From positions 1 through 23,196 of the forward strand of contig CAZDCZ010000052.1 in assembly GCA_964504155.1 (NCBI GenBank): a stretch of 23,196 bases of DNA, read 5' to 3'. Within the stretch, counting starts at the first letter, position 1; every line of letters begins with the position of its first letter. The translations under genes and the position numbers were made by a program. Shown here piece by piece: positions 6,357 through 14,337 of this stretch. This DNA comes from CAZDCZ01 sp964504155 (GTDB lineage: Bacteria; Bacteroidota; Bacteroidia; Bacteroidales; UBA12077). The notes below the pieces were generated by a model that saw only the letters and a program-made list of their open reading frames with translations, had not been told where the DNA came from and ran no database searches.

Positions 6357-7582
6357 TTTTTGTTTTTTGTTTTTTGTTGATTTTTAAATGCATCAAAATC
6401 AAAGCCCAAAGTAAATCTAACAGTATTGGCAAGAGGGTTGTTTTGTTTTACAGGAATTAAATAAGAAAAATCTATAGTAAAAACATTAAGTTTAATTCCT
6501 GCACCAAGGCTAAAATATTTTCTATTTCCTTTATTTTGATTTTCGTGAAAATATCCTCCTCTTATTGCAAACTGATTTAGATACAGATATTCTAGTCCTA
6601 TAGAATATTTTATTTCGTGTAATTCTTCTTTATAACCTCCGGGAGCATCATAGAACGATTGAAATATTCCTTGAGGAACTGATACATCTGAGTTTTTTCC
6701 TGCTAAAATTATTGGATTATTAGCTTCGTCATACATTACATTTCCAAGAGAGTCTTTAGAATAAATTGGTGTTGAAGGTACAAGAAATTTATTTATATCT
6801 GCTGCAATTGTAATTGAATTGTAGTTATCAAGTTTCATTTTTAATGCCGATCCGATTCTTAAATTTGTTGGTAAAAAATCTTTTTCTGTTCCTGTATAAG
6901 ATATTTTAGAACCAATATTTGAGATATTAAAACCGAACGATAATGTTGCGTCATTATCGGCTAAGTGAATATCGGCATTTTGATAATATGCAGAAATATC
7001 AGCAGCAACGGCGTTTCCTGCTTTTGATTCCGATCCTCCAATATAGGCCCCTCCGGTAATATCTGAACGGATATATCTGAAAGCTATTCCTCCTGCAAAA
7101 TTATCAGAAAATTTACGCGAATATGTTACGTCAAAGGCAAATTCGTTAGGAGTGTGTTGTCCATTGTAATCACCAAAATCATTTGTAAAAATAATTTCTC
7201 CAAGAGAAAAATATATTAATGAAGCTGCTACAACTTGCTTGTCATCAATTCTTTTATATCCCGAAAGGTAGGCAAGATTAATATCATCGACAAGTTTACG
7301 TAACCAAGGAGTATATGATATTGCTACGCCCATATTATTTTCGATAAAAGCATATTTTGAAGGATTCCAATGCATTGAATTAATATCTGGCGATAAAGCT
7401 ACTCCAACGTCTCCCATAGCTCCGGCTCTTGAGTCGGGGGCTATGGTTAAAAACGGAACGGCATATTCAATAGTCTTTTCAGCTCCAGCCAATTGGTTGG
7501 GGTCTATGCTTTGCGAAAAAGAATTATAATTTAACAATATAGTTAGAGTTAGTAATAAGCTGGTTTTAATTAGTGTATTCAT
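6353..7582 (-). CDS. porV: T9SS outer-membrane shuttle protein PorV (LptO)
   Basis: A 409-residue outer-membrane beta-barrel of the FadL-like PorV family. In T9SS it collects cargo with type A C-terminal domains from the translocon and delivers it to the PorU attachment complex. The signal peptide runs through NYNSFSQ. Soon after comes the hallmark stretch TIAPDSRAGAMGDVGVA, then NSMHWNPSKYAF and PWLRKLVDDINLAYLSGY, all typical of PorV. The end has alternating barrel strands (FTIDFSYLIP, TVRFTLGFDFDAF). An in-frame ATG at 7609 is rejected as start because it falls inside a TATCTTTG promoter box (7607-7614). It overlaps ispF by 4 bases and lies 57 bases after the porU stop. Confidence 0.93.
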   Translation of the reverse strand: MNTLIKTSLLLTLTILLNYNSFSQSIDPNQLAGAEKTIEYAVPFLTIAPDSRAGAMGDVGVALSPDINSMHWNPSKYAFIENNMGVAISYTPWLRKLVDDINLAYLSGYKRIDDKQVVAASLIYFSLGEIIFTNDFGDYNGQHTPNEFAFDVTYSRKFSDNFAGGIAFRYIRSDITGGAYIGGSESKAGNAVAADISAYYQNADIHLADNDATLSFGFNISNIGSKISYTGTEKDFLPTNLRIGSALKMKLDNYNSITIAADINKFLVPSTPIYSKDSLGNVMYDEANNPIILAGKNSDVSVPQGIFQSFYDAPGGYKEELHEIKYSIGLEYLYLNQFAIRGGYFHENQNKGNRKYFSLGAGIKLNVFTIDFSYLIPVKQNNPLANTVRFTLGFDFDAFKNQQKTKNKK

Positions 7583-7606
7583 TATTATTATATTTTTTTT
7601 AGAGCA

Positions 7607-7614
7607 CAAAGATA
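7607..7614 (-). promoter_or_regulatory. -7 box of a probable porV-ispF promoter
   Basis: TATCTTTG on the minus strand is an exact match to the Bacteroidota TAnnTTTG box, in the 57-base porU-porV gap. The expected upstream element is TTTTC rather than TTTG. A start near 7600 would leave a leader of about 18 bases before ATG 7582. Confidence 0.45.
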
Positions 7615-7639
7615 ATTTAAATTTTAAATGATGAAAATA

Positions 7640-10600
7640 CTATTTGAGAATAACAAGTTTTTCTATTTTAGTAGCAGTATTGCCAAGTGTTGTGCGAACA
7701 GATATCTTATATAAATAAACTCCTCGTCCAATATTATCATCATAATCGTCTTTTCCGTTCCAGAATATAGGTTCAGAACGAAAACTCTCAGAGTTTATTA
7801 TTGTAGATATTGTTTTTATTAATTTGCCCGATATAGTAAAAATTTGTAATAGTACTTCTAAATCTTCGTTTGGTCTGTTATGATCGAAATAAAATGATGT
7901 ATTTTCGGTAAAAGGATTAGGGTAGTTAAAAATGTTTTTAATAGCTAGATTTTCCGATTTTGCAACAATAAAATCAATATATTCTTCGGTTGAATTATTA
8001 TTTACATCCCACAGTTTTATTTTTAAATTATGTTTTCCCTCGCTAATGTCGGAGAATTGATATACAATTTTTCCTTGTTGATATTTATCTATATCCGATT
8101 CGTAATAGTCGTTAAGTATAATTGTATTACTAGTATTATTGTCTAGAATTCCAGTAATATCGTGTCCTATACCATTCCCAACAGTATTAATTCCACTGCT
8201 ATCGTTTACAATAGCAAATAATTTTGGATTTTCGTCGGTAAGTCCTCCCGACACAAAATTTTCATCATTCATAAATATGTTTATCGATGGACCTTCTTTA
8301 TCTGTATTTATGTTATCTGATGAGCCTCCTATATAGAAATCTTTAAAATATCCCTTAGCATCTGTTTCTGAATTTGATGTGTAATAACTAATTTTTCCTT
8401 TCCCATAATTATATGCAATATCTTTAGGAACAACAAACGAAAATGAGAAGTCCCCATTGGTAATACTAGCCTTTCCTTTAAAAAGAATATTATTTTGAAC
8501 ATCGAAATCTATACTGTTTCCTCCGTCGTTAGCTAAAGTTGTTATGGTTTTCTTTTTGTCGAGAACTGTAGGATATAAAATCCCATTGTAAGAATTAATT
8601 ATATTTGCTTGTTCGTCTTCTATATGCCCTTTTATTGTAACTTTTGTAAGAGCTTTTAATGTGTCGGTATTGTTAAATATACTTTTCCCATTTATCGAGT
8701 CGGTTATAATATTGTTTAAAGGCAAAGGAGGTCGTAATGCAGGGTCGCCAAGAAGACTGAAATTTCTTTTATTATTGCCTGTGCCTGCATGATTTTTTGT
8801 AAGTCGCATCACATCGCCCAAAGCTAATTGTTTATTATTTTTATCTCTGTTAAAGATGTAATTATAAAATTCGCGATTTAACGTATAATTTGGACTAGCA
8901 TATACTATTCTGGTAGTAGAAAATAAAGCAATACCTCCACCATTAGGGTTTAGTAATACAAATTCTCCGGCCGATGTTTGTTTAAAATCATCGAAACGAC
9001 TAAATTCACAAGTGGCTGTCATAAAAATTGCTAGTTTATCTTTATTCTTCCATGAGTTTATATCGTTTACCGAAACAATATTTTCATGGGCTAATTTATC
9101 TTCACCTCCGTGTCCGGTGTAGTTAAAAATTAATATTCCATTATTAACCTCATCGTTAATTAATCTGTTCACTTCGGGATAACTCTCACCAATTACCGAT
9201 GATTCTTGAGGATAAGCATCAAGATAAATTTTATTAATGTAAAAATGTTCGTAAGTTGAATCAACAAATTCTGCAAGTTTGTCGGAATCGAGCATATGAA
9301 TGTTGCTGTCTTCATCATCGCCTATAAAACATATTGAATTTATCCAATTGCCTTTATTATTAATATTTAAGTAATTAGTTATTTTGTTAACAATAGCTTG
9401 AATTTCTGTGGTTGATTTTACCGGTAGTCTGCCTATGCCAATATCGATAAGTCCTGAATTGTCCGATTCAATATTATCTGTAGGGTCTAGTAAACCAAAA
9501 AAATCATCGGTAATAAACGATTTTGTAGGCGATAGAGAATTTTTCGATTGATAAGAAACAATATAATTTGTGTTTTCTGAATTGTCGTTTTTGTTATCAT
9601 ACGAACCATCACCGATTAGTAATAAATATTTTAATGTATCGTTAGCTGAAGGTCTGTTATAAATCATCTTTACAAAGTTTCTAATTGCAGCAGCATCTCT
9701 AGTTCCCGACGAGAACTCGTTATATACTTGTTGATTGGTTACAACTGCTACCTTCAAATTGTTTGTATTTCTGTGTATTTCGGCAATCTGGTTTGCTTGG
9801 TTTACAAATTCGGGGTTAGTAATAATTATCATATCTTGATGATTCAAGCTATGTAAATTCTGCTTATTTATTTCTCCAATTATTTCTGCTTTTAAAAAAA
9901 TTTCACGATTAAAAGCTATAAAACATCGAGTAGTAGAATCTGTTTTTGTTTTGAAGCTAATAGTTCCTTTGTTAAAATCTTTATTTCCAGCTATTAATTT
10001 TGCATTTGTTGGATTAGAAATATCCCATAAATTTGTTTCTGTTGTAATATTCGATACAATAAATTTGGTGATATTTTCATTATTATTTTCTTCTCTTTGT
10101 CTAAATATTAGTTGGTTAGATTCTAGCGATAAATTACGTGTAGCATTTATGCTTATGTAATCGAGCCATCCTTCAGATGATGCCGAGTATTTATTGTATT
10201 TTAATAATATAGAGATGTTCGATGAGTTAGAATTAAATAATGAAATTTTGGAATCGTCATAAGCATAGGTCGATGTTTGGTTGCTCATGATTACTGCCGG
10301 AATAGTAATGGTCGATAAATATTGTCCGTTTGCCGATAGGGTAAAAGAACTTTCTCCTGCCGATCGGGCAGCTACATTGTATTTTATTTTTACAGGTTCT
10401 GAAGTTACCAGTTTAGGAAACGAGAAATTAAATTCCCTTTCAGTTGTAATGTCAAATTTTTCGCCAAACCATTGACTTCCCGATTTTATTAAGTTAAAAT
10501 CATTAATCTCGTAATGAAAAAGATCGGTAAAAGAATTAACTGTTTGTGTTTCAGGTTCAACAGACTCAACAAAAGTTTCTATTTCCATTGTGTTGCCTAT

Positions 10601-11497
10601 ATCAGAAGTTAAGAAATAATAATTTGAATTAGAATAATTATGAGTCGATAAATTATAAAAATCTTCCGATTTGTTATATTCCCAAATATTAGGACTCTGA
10701 CCGTAAAATAAAATATAGTCGCCCTGATTAAAAACACCATCACTGCCTTTATCGAAATATATTGAATTCTGTATTAAATCGTTGTCCGGAATAGCAATAT
10801 TTGATGCAGGTAACATCCCGGATGCGTTTCCATATAATTTTACTTCTGATGGATTTGTAATACCCATAGATAACAGTTCAGAGTATGTTAATTTATAAAT
10901 ACCACTAGTGTTAACTTTTATCTTGAACCATTTTCCGCTGTTCAGTACAGATTCGTTTAAAAATTTTTGCGATATATTTTGTGTTTCAGATATATGTTGT
11001 TTTTCGAATATTTTAATATCAAACGAAATAACTTTTTCAATATTTCCATTTGTAGGATTTATTCGTAAAGGAAGAAATGAAATTTGCATATAAGCTTGCT
11101 GCCTGATGTAATTTATAGTAACCGAAGGAGATATTTTTATTGGAATAGAGTTTTTGTCAATCTTAAGATCAGTAGTTTCAAAAACAGAATATTTAATATT
11201 TGTAATTTTAGCACTTAGGTTTTTATTATTTACTTTTATAAGTTTGTAATAATATGGTAGTAAATTATTTGATTTGTAGTAAGCTCCATCAAAATACAAA
11301 AATTTCTTTTCGAATTTGTGTTTATCTTCAAGTCTTACATATTGATTCGCAGTTTTTGATGATTTCCATTTAATAACTTTATGAAAAATATTGGTTTGAG
11401 CAATAGATGAAGATGTAATGAAAAATACAAAACAAAAGAAGGATGTTTTTTTTATTATAGAATGTTTGGCAGTATTTATTATTGTTAATAAATGCAT
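7640..11497 (-). CDS. porU: T9SS sortase PorU, C25 (gingipain-like) peptidase
   Basis: The protein has 1285 residues, in the range of known PorU. PorU is a surface cysteine peptidase that removes the C-terminal signal of T9SS cargo and transfers the cargo to anionic LPS. It has a signal peptide ending SSSIAQ, a long N-terminal beta-rich region, and a C25 peptidase domain at about 553-945. The catalytic His lies in NYTGHGGEDK (about H796) and the Cys in TATCEFSRFD (about C830), as in gingipains. The last 97 residues begin NYPNPF and end GVYLYKISV...KLVILK, a type A sorting-domain fold, as PorU itself carries. I prefer ATG 11497 over ATG 11542 because the extra 15 residues are not signal-like; this is uncertain. 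porV and ispF follow. Confidence 0.94.
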   Translation of the reverse strand: MHLLTIINTAKHSIIKKTSFFCFVFFITSSSIAQTNIFHKVIKWKSSKTANQYVRLEDKHKFEKKFLYFDGAYYKSNNLLPYYYKLIKVNNKNLSAKITNIKYSVFETTDLKIDKNSIPIKISPSVTINYIRQQAYMQISFLPLRINPTNGNIEKVISFDIKIFEKQHISETQNISQKFLNESVLNSGKWFKIKVNTSGIYKLTYSELLSMGITNPSEVKLYGNASGMLPASNIAIPDNDLIQNSIYFDKGSDGVFNQGDYILFYGQSPNIWEYNKSEDFYNLSTHNYSNSNYYFLTSDIGNTMEIETFVESVEPETQTVNSFTDLFHYEINDFNLIKSGSQWFGEKFDITTEREFNFSFPKLVTSEPVKIKYNVAARSAGESSFTLSANGQYLSTITIPAVIMSNQTSTYAYDDSKISLFNSNSSNISILLKYNKYSASSEGWLDYISINATRNLSLESNQLIFRQREENNNENITKFIVSNITTETNLWDISNPTNAKLIAGNKDFNKGTISFKTKTDSTTRCFIAFNREIFLKAEIIGEINKQNLHSLNHQDMIIITNPEFVNQANQIAEIHRNTNNLKVAVVTNQQVYNEFSSGTRDAAAIRNFVKMIYNRPSANDTLKYLLLIGDGSYDNKNDNSENTNYIVSYQSKNSLSPTKSFITDDFFGLLDPTDNIESDNSGLIDIGIGRLPVKSTTEIQAIVNKITNYLNINNKGNWINSICFIGDDEDSNIHMLDSDKLAEFVDSTYEHFYINKIYLDAYPQESSVIGESYPEVNRLINDEVNNGILIFNYTGHGGEDKLAHENIVSVNDINSWKNKDKLAIFMTATCEFSRFDDFKQTSAGEFVLLNPNGGGIALFSTTRIVYASPNYTLNREFYNYIFNRDKNNKQLALGDVMRLTKNHAGTGNNKRNFSLLGDPALRPPLPLNNIITDSINGKSIFNNTDTLKALTKVTIKGHIEDEQANIINSYNGILYPTVLDKKKTITTLANDGGNSIDFDVQNNILFKGKASITNGDFSFSFVVPKDIAYNYGKGKISYYTSNSETDAKGYFKDFYIGGSSDNINTDKEGPSINIFMNDENFVSGGLTDENPKLFAIVNDSSGINTVGNGIGHDITGILDNNTSNTIILNDYYESDIDKYQQGKIVYQFSDISEGKHNLKIKLWDVNNNSTEEYIDFIVAKSENLAIKNIFNYPNPFTENTSFYFDHNRPNEDLEVLLQIFTISGKLIKTISTIINSESFRSEPIFWNGKDDYDDNIGRGVYLYKISVRTTLGNTATKIEKLVILK

Positions 11498-11721
11498 AGG
11501 GTAGAAATGTTTATGTTTAGTAAAAATGATAAAAAATATCAATTTAAATATTTAAAAGAAAACATATTAAAATAATAAAACAAAAATAATTTTTATATTT
11601 TGTATAATTAAAAGAATACGATAATATATTTTTTATACTTTCGTTTATTTATTAGAATATTCTAACGCTTTATCTTTTTGTTTATTGTTAACAAATTGAA
11701 AATTGAAAGTTTTATATAAGT
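11498..11721. promoter_or_regulatory. Divergent porU / porP control region
   Basis: A 224-base AT-rich gap separates divergently transcribed porU and porP. On the plus strand TACTTTCG (11636-11643) resembles the TAnnTTTG box. Downstream of it are a perfect 14-bp palindrome TTAGAATATTCTAA (11652-11665) and a 10-bp palindrome TTGTTAACAA (11685-11694), both within the presumed porP leader. No upstream TTG partner at proper spacing and no clear porU promoter were found. A few palindromes of this size are expected by chance in such AT-rich DNA. Confidence 0.3.
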
Positions 11722-12696
11722 TTGAAAAAATATATTATATTAATGGTAATTTCTTTTTTCTCGTTCAATCTGTTTTCTCAGGATGTTGAGTTCTCTCAAT
11801 ATTTTGCTAACCCCTTATATTTGAATCCTGCTTTTGCTGGAGCTACTTCATCGGCACGTGTGACATTAAATTATCGTACAATTTTACCAACATCGTTTGG
11901 CGATTATGTAACATATAATGCTTCGTACGATCAATATGTAGAAAAATTGCATGGAGGTATTGGTCTGCAATTGCTTAACGATAGGCAAGGTCAGGGGGCT
12001 GTAAATATTTATAATATTAGTTTGATATATTCGTATCAATTTAATTTGTCTCATGATTTTTCTATAAATGCAGGAGTTAAAATGGGATATTCTCAGAACA
12101 CAATTAATCCCGGAGAAATGCAGTTTCCTGATATGTTCGATCCGGTTAATGGGGTGGTTTATCCTTCAAACGAGTCTTTAGGAAAAATATCATCGGGTTT
12201 TTTCGATTTCTCAACCGGAGTCATAGGGTGGTATAAGAAGTATTATGTTGGAATTTCTGTAAATCATTTATCTCAGCCGAATGAAGCTGCAGGTAATAGT
12301 GTTGCATTATTATATCGTAAGTATACAGTTTTTCTTGGAGCAAAACAACCATTTTATAATAGCCTTGGAAAAAACAATATCACAATTTCTCCAAATATTT
12401 TATATCAGCAACAATCTGATTATAAGAAGTTAAGTCTTGGATTGTATTTGAATTATAACTACCTTACATTTGGATTTTGGTTACGTCAGGATGTACCAAT
12501 AAAAATAAATGCTGCAATATTTATGTTTGGATACGAAGATACAAATTATTCTATATCATACAGTTATGACATTCCTGTTAATAAAATGGGAATAAAAAGT
12601 GTTATTTATGGAGCTCATGAAGTAACATTTTTGTTTAAATTTAAGTATAAAAACGAAAGAAAAAAACACAAGGCAATAAAATGTCCCAATTTTTAG
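11722..12696 (+). CDS. PorP/SprF-family type IX secretion membrane protein
   Basis: A 324-residue outer-membrane protein of the PorP/SprF family. The mature N-terminus carries the family hallmark QDVEFSQYFANPLYLNPAFAGA (first part at residues 20-36). Predicted beta strands continue to the end, including YSISYSYDIPVNK near the C-terminus. Members link periplasmic T9SS parts to the outer membrane or assist secretion of a specific partner adhesin. The genome probably has several, so porP and sprF cannot be told apart here. The start is a TTG at 11722, chosen because it supplies the KK n-region of the signal peptide. An ATG at 11743 would leave a signal with no positive charge, and an in-frame TGA at 11704 excludes anything farther upstream. 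gldJ follows 85 bases later with its own promoter. Confidence 0.9.
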   Translation: MKKYIILMVISFFSFNLFSQDVEFSQYFANPLYLNPAFAGATSSARVTLNYRTILPTSFGDYVTYNASYDQYVEKLHGGIGLQLLNDRQGQGAVNIYNISLIYSYQFNLSHDFSINAGVKMGYSQNTINPGEMQFPDMFDPVNGVVYPSNESLGKISSGFFDFSTGVIGWYKKYYVGISVNHLSQPNEAAGNSVALLYRKYTVFLGAKQPFYNSLGKNNITISPNILYQQQSDYKKLSLGLYLNYNYLTFGFWLRQDVPIKINAAIFMFGYEDTNYSISYSYDIPVNKMGIKSVIYGAHEVTFLFKFKYKNERKKHKAIKCPNF

Positions 12697-12715
12697 TTAT
12701 ATTTGTGTATTAGAA

Positions 12716-12746
12716 TTGCAAATAAAATAGAAAAATTATATATTTG
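12716..12746 (+). promoter_or_regulatory. Probable gldJ promoter
   Basis: TTG (12716-12718), a 20-base spacer and TATATTTG (12739-12746) match the Bacteroidota TTG/TAnnTTTG promoter. Transcription would start near 12753, leaving about 28 bases before the gldJ ATG. A second TATATTTG at 12698-12705 lacks an upstream TTG at the right distance. Confidence 0.6.
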
Positions 12747-12781
12747 ATAATAAAATAAATAATAAATAAAATTTCATTACC

Positions 12782-14275
12782 ATGAATGTAAAGTTAAATA
12801 TCATTCCATTTGTTTTAGTTAGTTTGTTAATTGTTACCGGATGTGGTCTTATTGGTGGTGGAGGCTCTAAGAGTTCTTCTACAACAACTGGATGGTCGTA
12901 TAATAATCCCGATAATGGAGGATTTGAAGTAAATAATAAGTATACTCAGGAGATTGGTCCTGGTTTAGCCCTTATCGAAGGTGGTACTTTTACAATGGGT
13001 AGAACAGAAGAAGATGTTTTGCATGATTGGAATAATGTTCCAAAAAGAATAACCGTATCTTCTTTTTATATGGATCAAACAGAAGTTCGTAATATTGATT
13101 ATCGAGAATATTTATATTGGATTAGTCGTGTTTTTGCAGATTATCCTGATGTATATAGAAATGCGCTTCCTGATACTCTTGTTTGGAGAGATAAAATGGC
13201 ATATAACGAGCCATATGTAGGATATTATTTCCGTCATCCTTCATATAACGAATATCCTGTAGTTGGTGTAAATTGGCTTCAAGCTAATGATTATTGCCAG
13301 TGGCGTACCGATAGAGTTAATGAGATGATTCTTATTAGAGAAGGTGTTTTGGAAATGGATCCTAATCAGGTTGGTAGAGAAAATTTTAATACTGAAGCAT
13401 ACTTAGCAGGACAATATGAAGGTTTAGTTTTGAATAATCTTCCATCACTTGATCCTAATAAAGATAACAGAAAAGTAAAAATGGAAGATGGTATTATATT
13501 ACCAAAATACCGATTGCCTACCGAAGCAGAATGGGAATATGCAGCATTAGCTCTTATTGGTAATTCTTCGGAAGAAAGAGTTTATGAGAGAAGATTATAT
13601 CCATGGAATGGACATAATGTAAGAAATTCATTTGGAAAGGATCGTGGTGTTATGATGGCTAACTTTAAACGTGGTCGTGGAGACTTGATGGGTACAGCTG
13701 GAGCATTAAATGATAATGGATCGATAACTGTTCCTGTAGAATCATATTGGCCAAACGATTACGGTTTGTATTGTATGGCTGGCAATGTAAACGAATGGGT
13801 TCAAGATGTATATCGACCACTTACTTATCAAGATGTTAGCGATTTTAACTCTTTCCGTGGAAATGTTTTTGAAACACTTGTTAGAAACGAAGATGGTTCG
13901 GTTGCCGAAAAAGATAGTTTAGGAAGATTGAAAAAAAGATTAATTACTGAAGAAGAAGTAGCAAATAGAACAAATTACCAAAAAGCCGATTATAGAAATT
14001 ATTTAGATGGTGATCAGAATTCACGTATTGATTTTGATAATATAGATACTGAACAAGTAGGTAATTCTACTGATGGAATGTATTCTTCACAAGCTACAGA
14101 TATGGCATCGTTAATTTCTGATGAAGTACGAGTATATAAAGGAGGTTCTTGGAAAGATAGAGTATATTGGTTAAGTCCTGGTGCTAGAAGATATCTTGAT
14201 CAAAAAGAATCTCGTGATGATATTGGATTTAGATGCGCAATGATTCGTGTTGGAAGTCCGAGTGGAAAAAAATAA
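12782..14275 (+). CDS. gldJ: Gliding motility / T9SS lipoprotein GldJ
   Basis: The protein has 497 residues. The signal peptide ends in the lipobox LIVTG-C21, so it is a lipoprotein. A formylglycine-generating-enzyme-like domain covers about 60-490: LIEGGTFTMGRTEEDV, HDWNN, SSFYMDQTEV, YPVVGVNWLQANDYCQWR, YRLPTEAEWEYAA (243-255), AGNVNEWVQDVY and a closing GGSW...GARRY...DDIGFRCA. The HDWNN and ALPDTLVWR stretches mark it as GldJ rather than GldK. In studied gliders GldJ stabilises the GldK-containing complex and is needed for gliding and T9SS. The segment after GGSW (about 457-470) has no Cys, so the catalytic pair of true formylglycine enzymes is absent and a structural role is expected. 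It is followed by a terminator-like hairpin and murF; gldJ-murF adjacency is also known in Flavobacterium. Confidence 0.93.
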   Translation: MNVKLNIIPFVLVSLLIVTGCGLIGGGGSKSSSTTTGWSYNNPDNGGFEVNNKYTQEIGPGLALIEGGTFTMGRTEEDVLHDWNNVPKRITVSSFYMDQTEVRNIDYREYLYWISRVFADYPDVYRNALPDTLVWRDKMAYNEPYVGYYFRHPSYNEYPVVGVNWLQANDYCQWRTDRVNEMILIREGVLEMDPNQVGRENFNTEAYLAGQYEGLVLNNLPSLDPNKDNRKVKMEDGIILPKYRLPTEAEWEYAALALIGNSSEERVYERRLYPWNGHNVRNSFGKDRGVMMANFKRGRGDLMGTAGALNDNGSITVPVESYWPNDYGLYCMAGNVNEWVQDVYRPLTYQDVSDFNSFRGNVFETLVRNEDGSVAEKDSLGRLKKRLITEEEVANRTNYQKADYRNYLDGDQNSRIDFDNIDTEQVGNSTDGMYSSQATDMASLISDEVRVYKGGSWKDRVYWLSPGARRYLDQKESRDDIGFRCAMIRVGSPSGKK

Positions 14276-14295
14276 ATAAAAATAATATAATATTT

Positions 14296-14325
14296 AAAAC
14301 CTCATTATTATAGTGAGGTTTTTTT
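14296..14325 (+). terminator. Hairpin with T-tract between gldJ and murF
   Basis: AAAACCTCA (14296-14304) pairs perfectly with TGAGGTTTT (14314-14322) around a 9-base loop and runs into seven T (14319-14325). It is 20 bases past the gldJ stop and only 12 bases before the murF ATG. It should end most gldJ transcripts and so reduce, or condition, expression of murF. Confidence 0.8.
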
Positions 14326-14337
14326 ATATTACAAATT

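Noticed and set aside
6194..6460. Plus-strand 88-codon frame over the ispF/porV junction
   Set aside because: It is antisense to two well-supported overlapping genes and has no recognisable domain.
7583..7609. Longer start of porV at ATG 7609
   Set aside because: It lies inside a TATCTTTG promoter box and puts SKKNIII before an already complete signal peptide starting at ATG 7582.
12782..14275. GldJ as an active formylglycine-generating (sulfatase-modifying) enzyme
   Set aside because: There is a lipoprotein signal, no catalytic cysteine pair and GldJ-specific stretches; no sulfatase gene is nearby.
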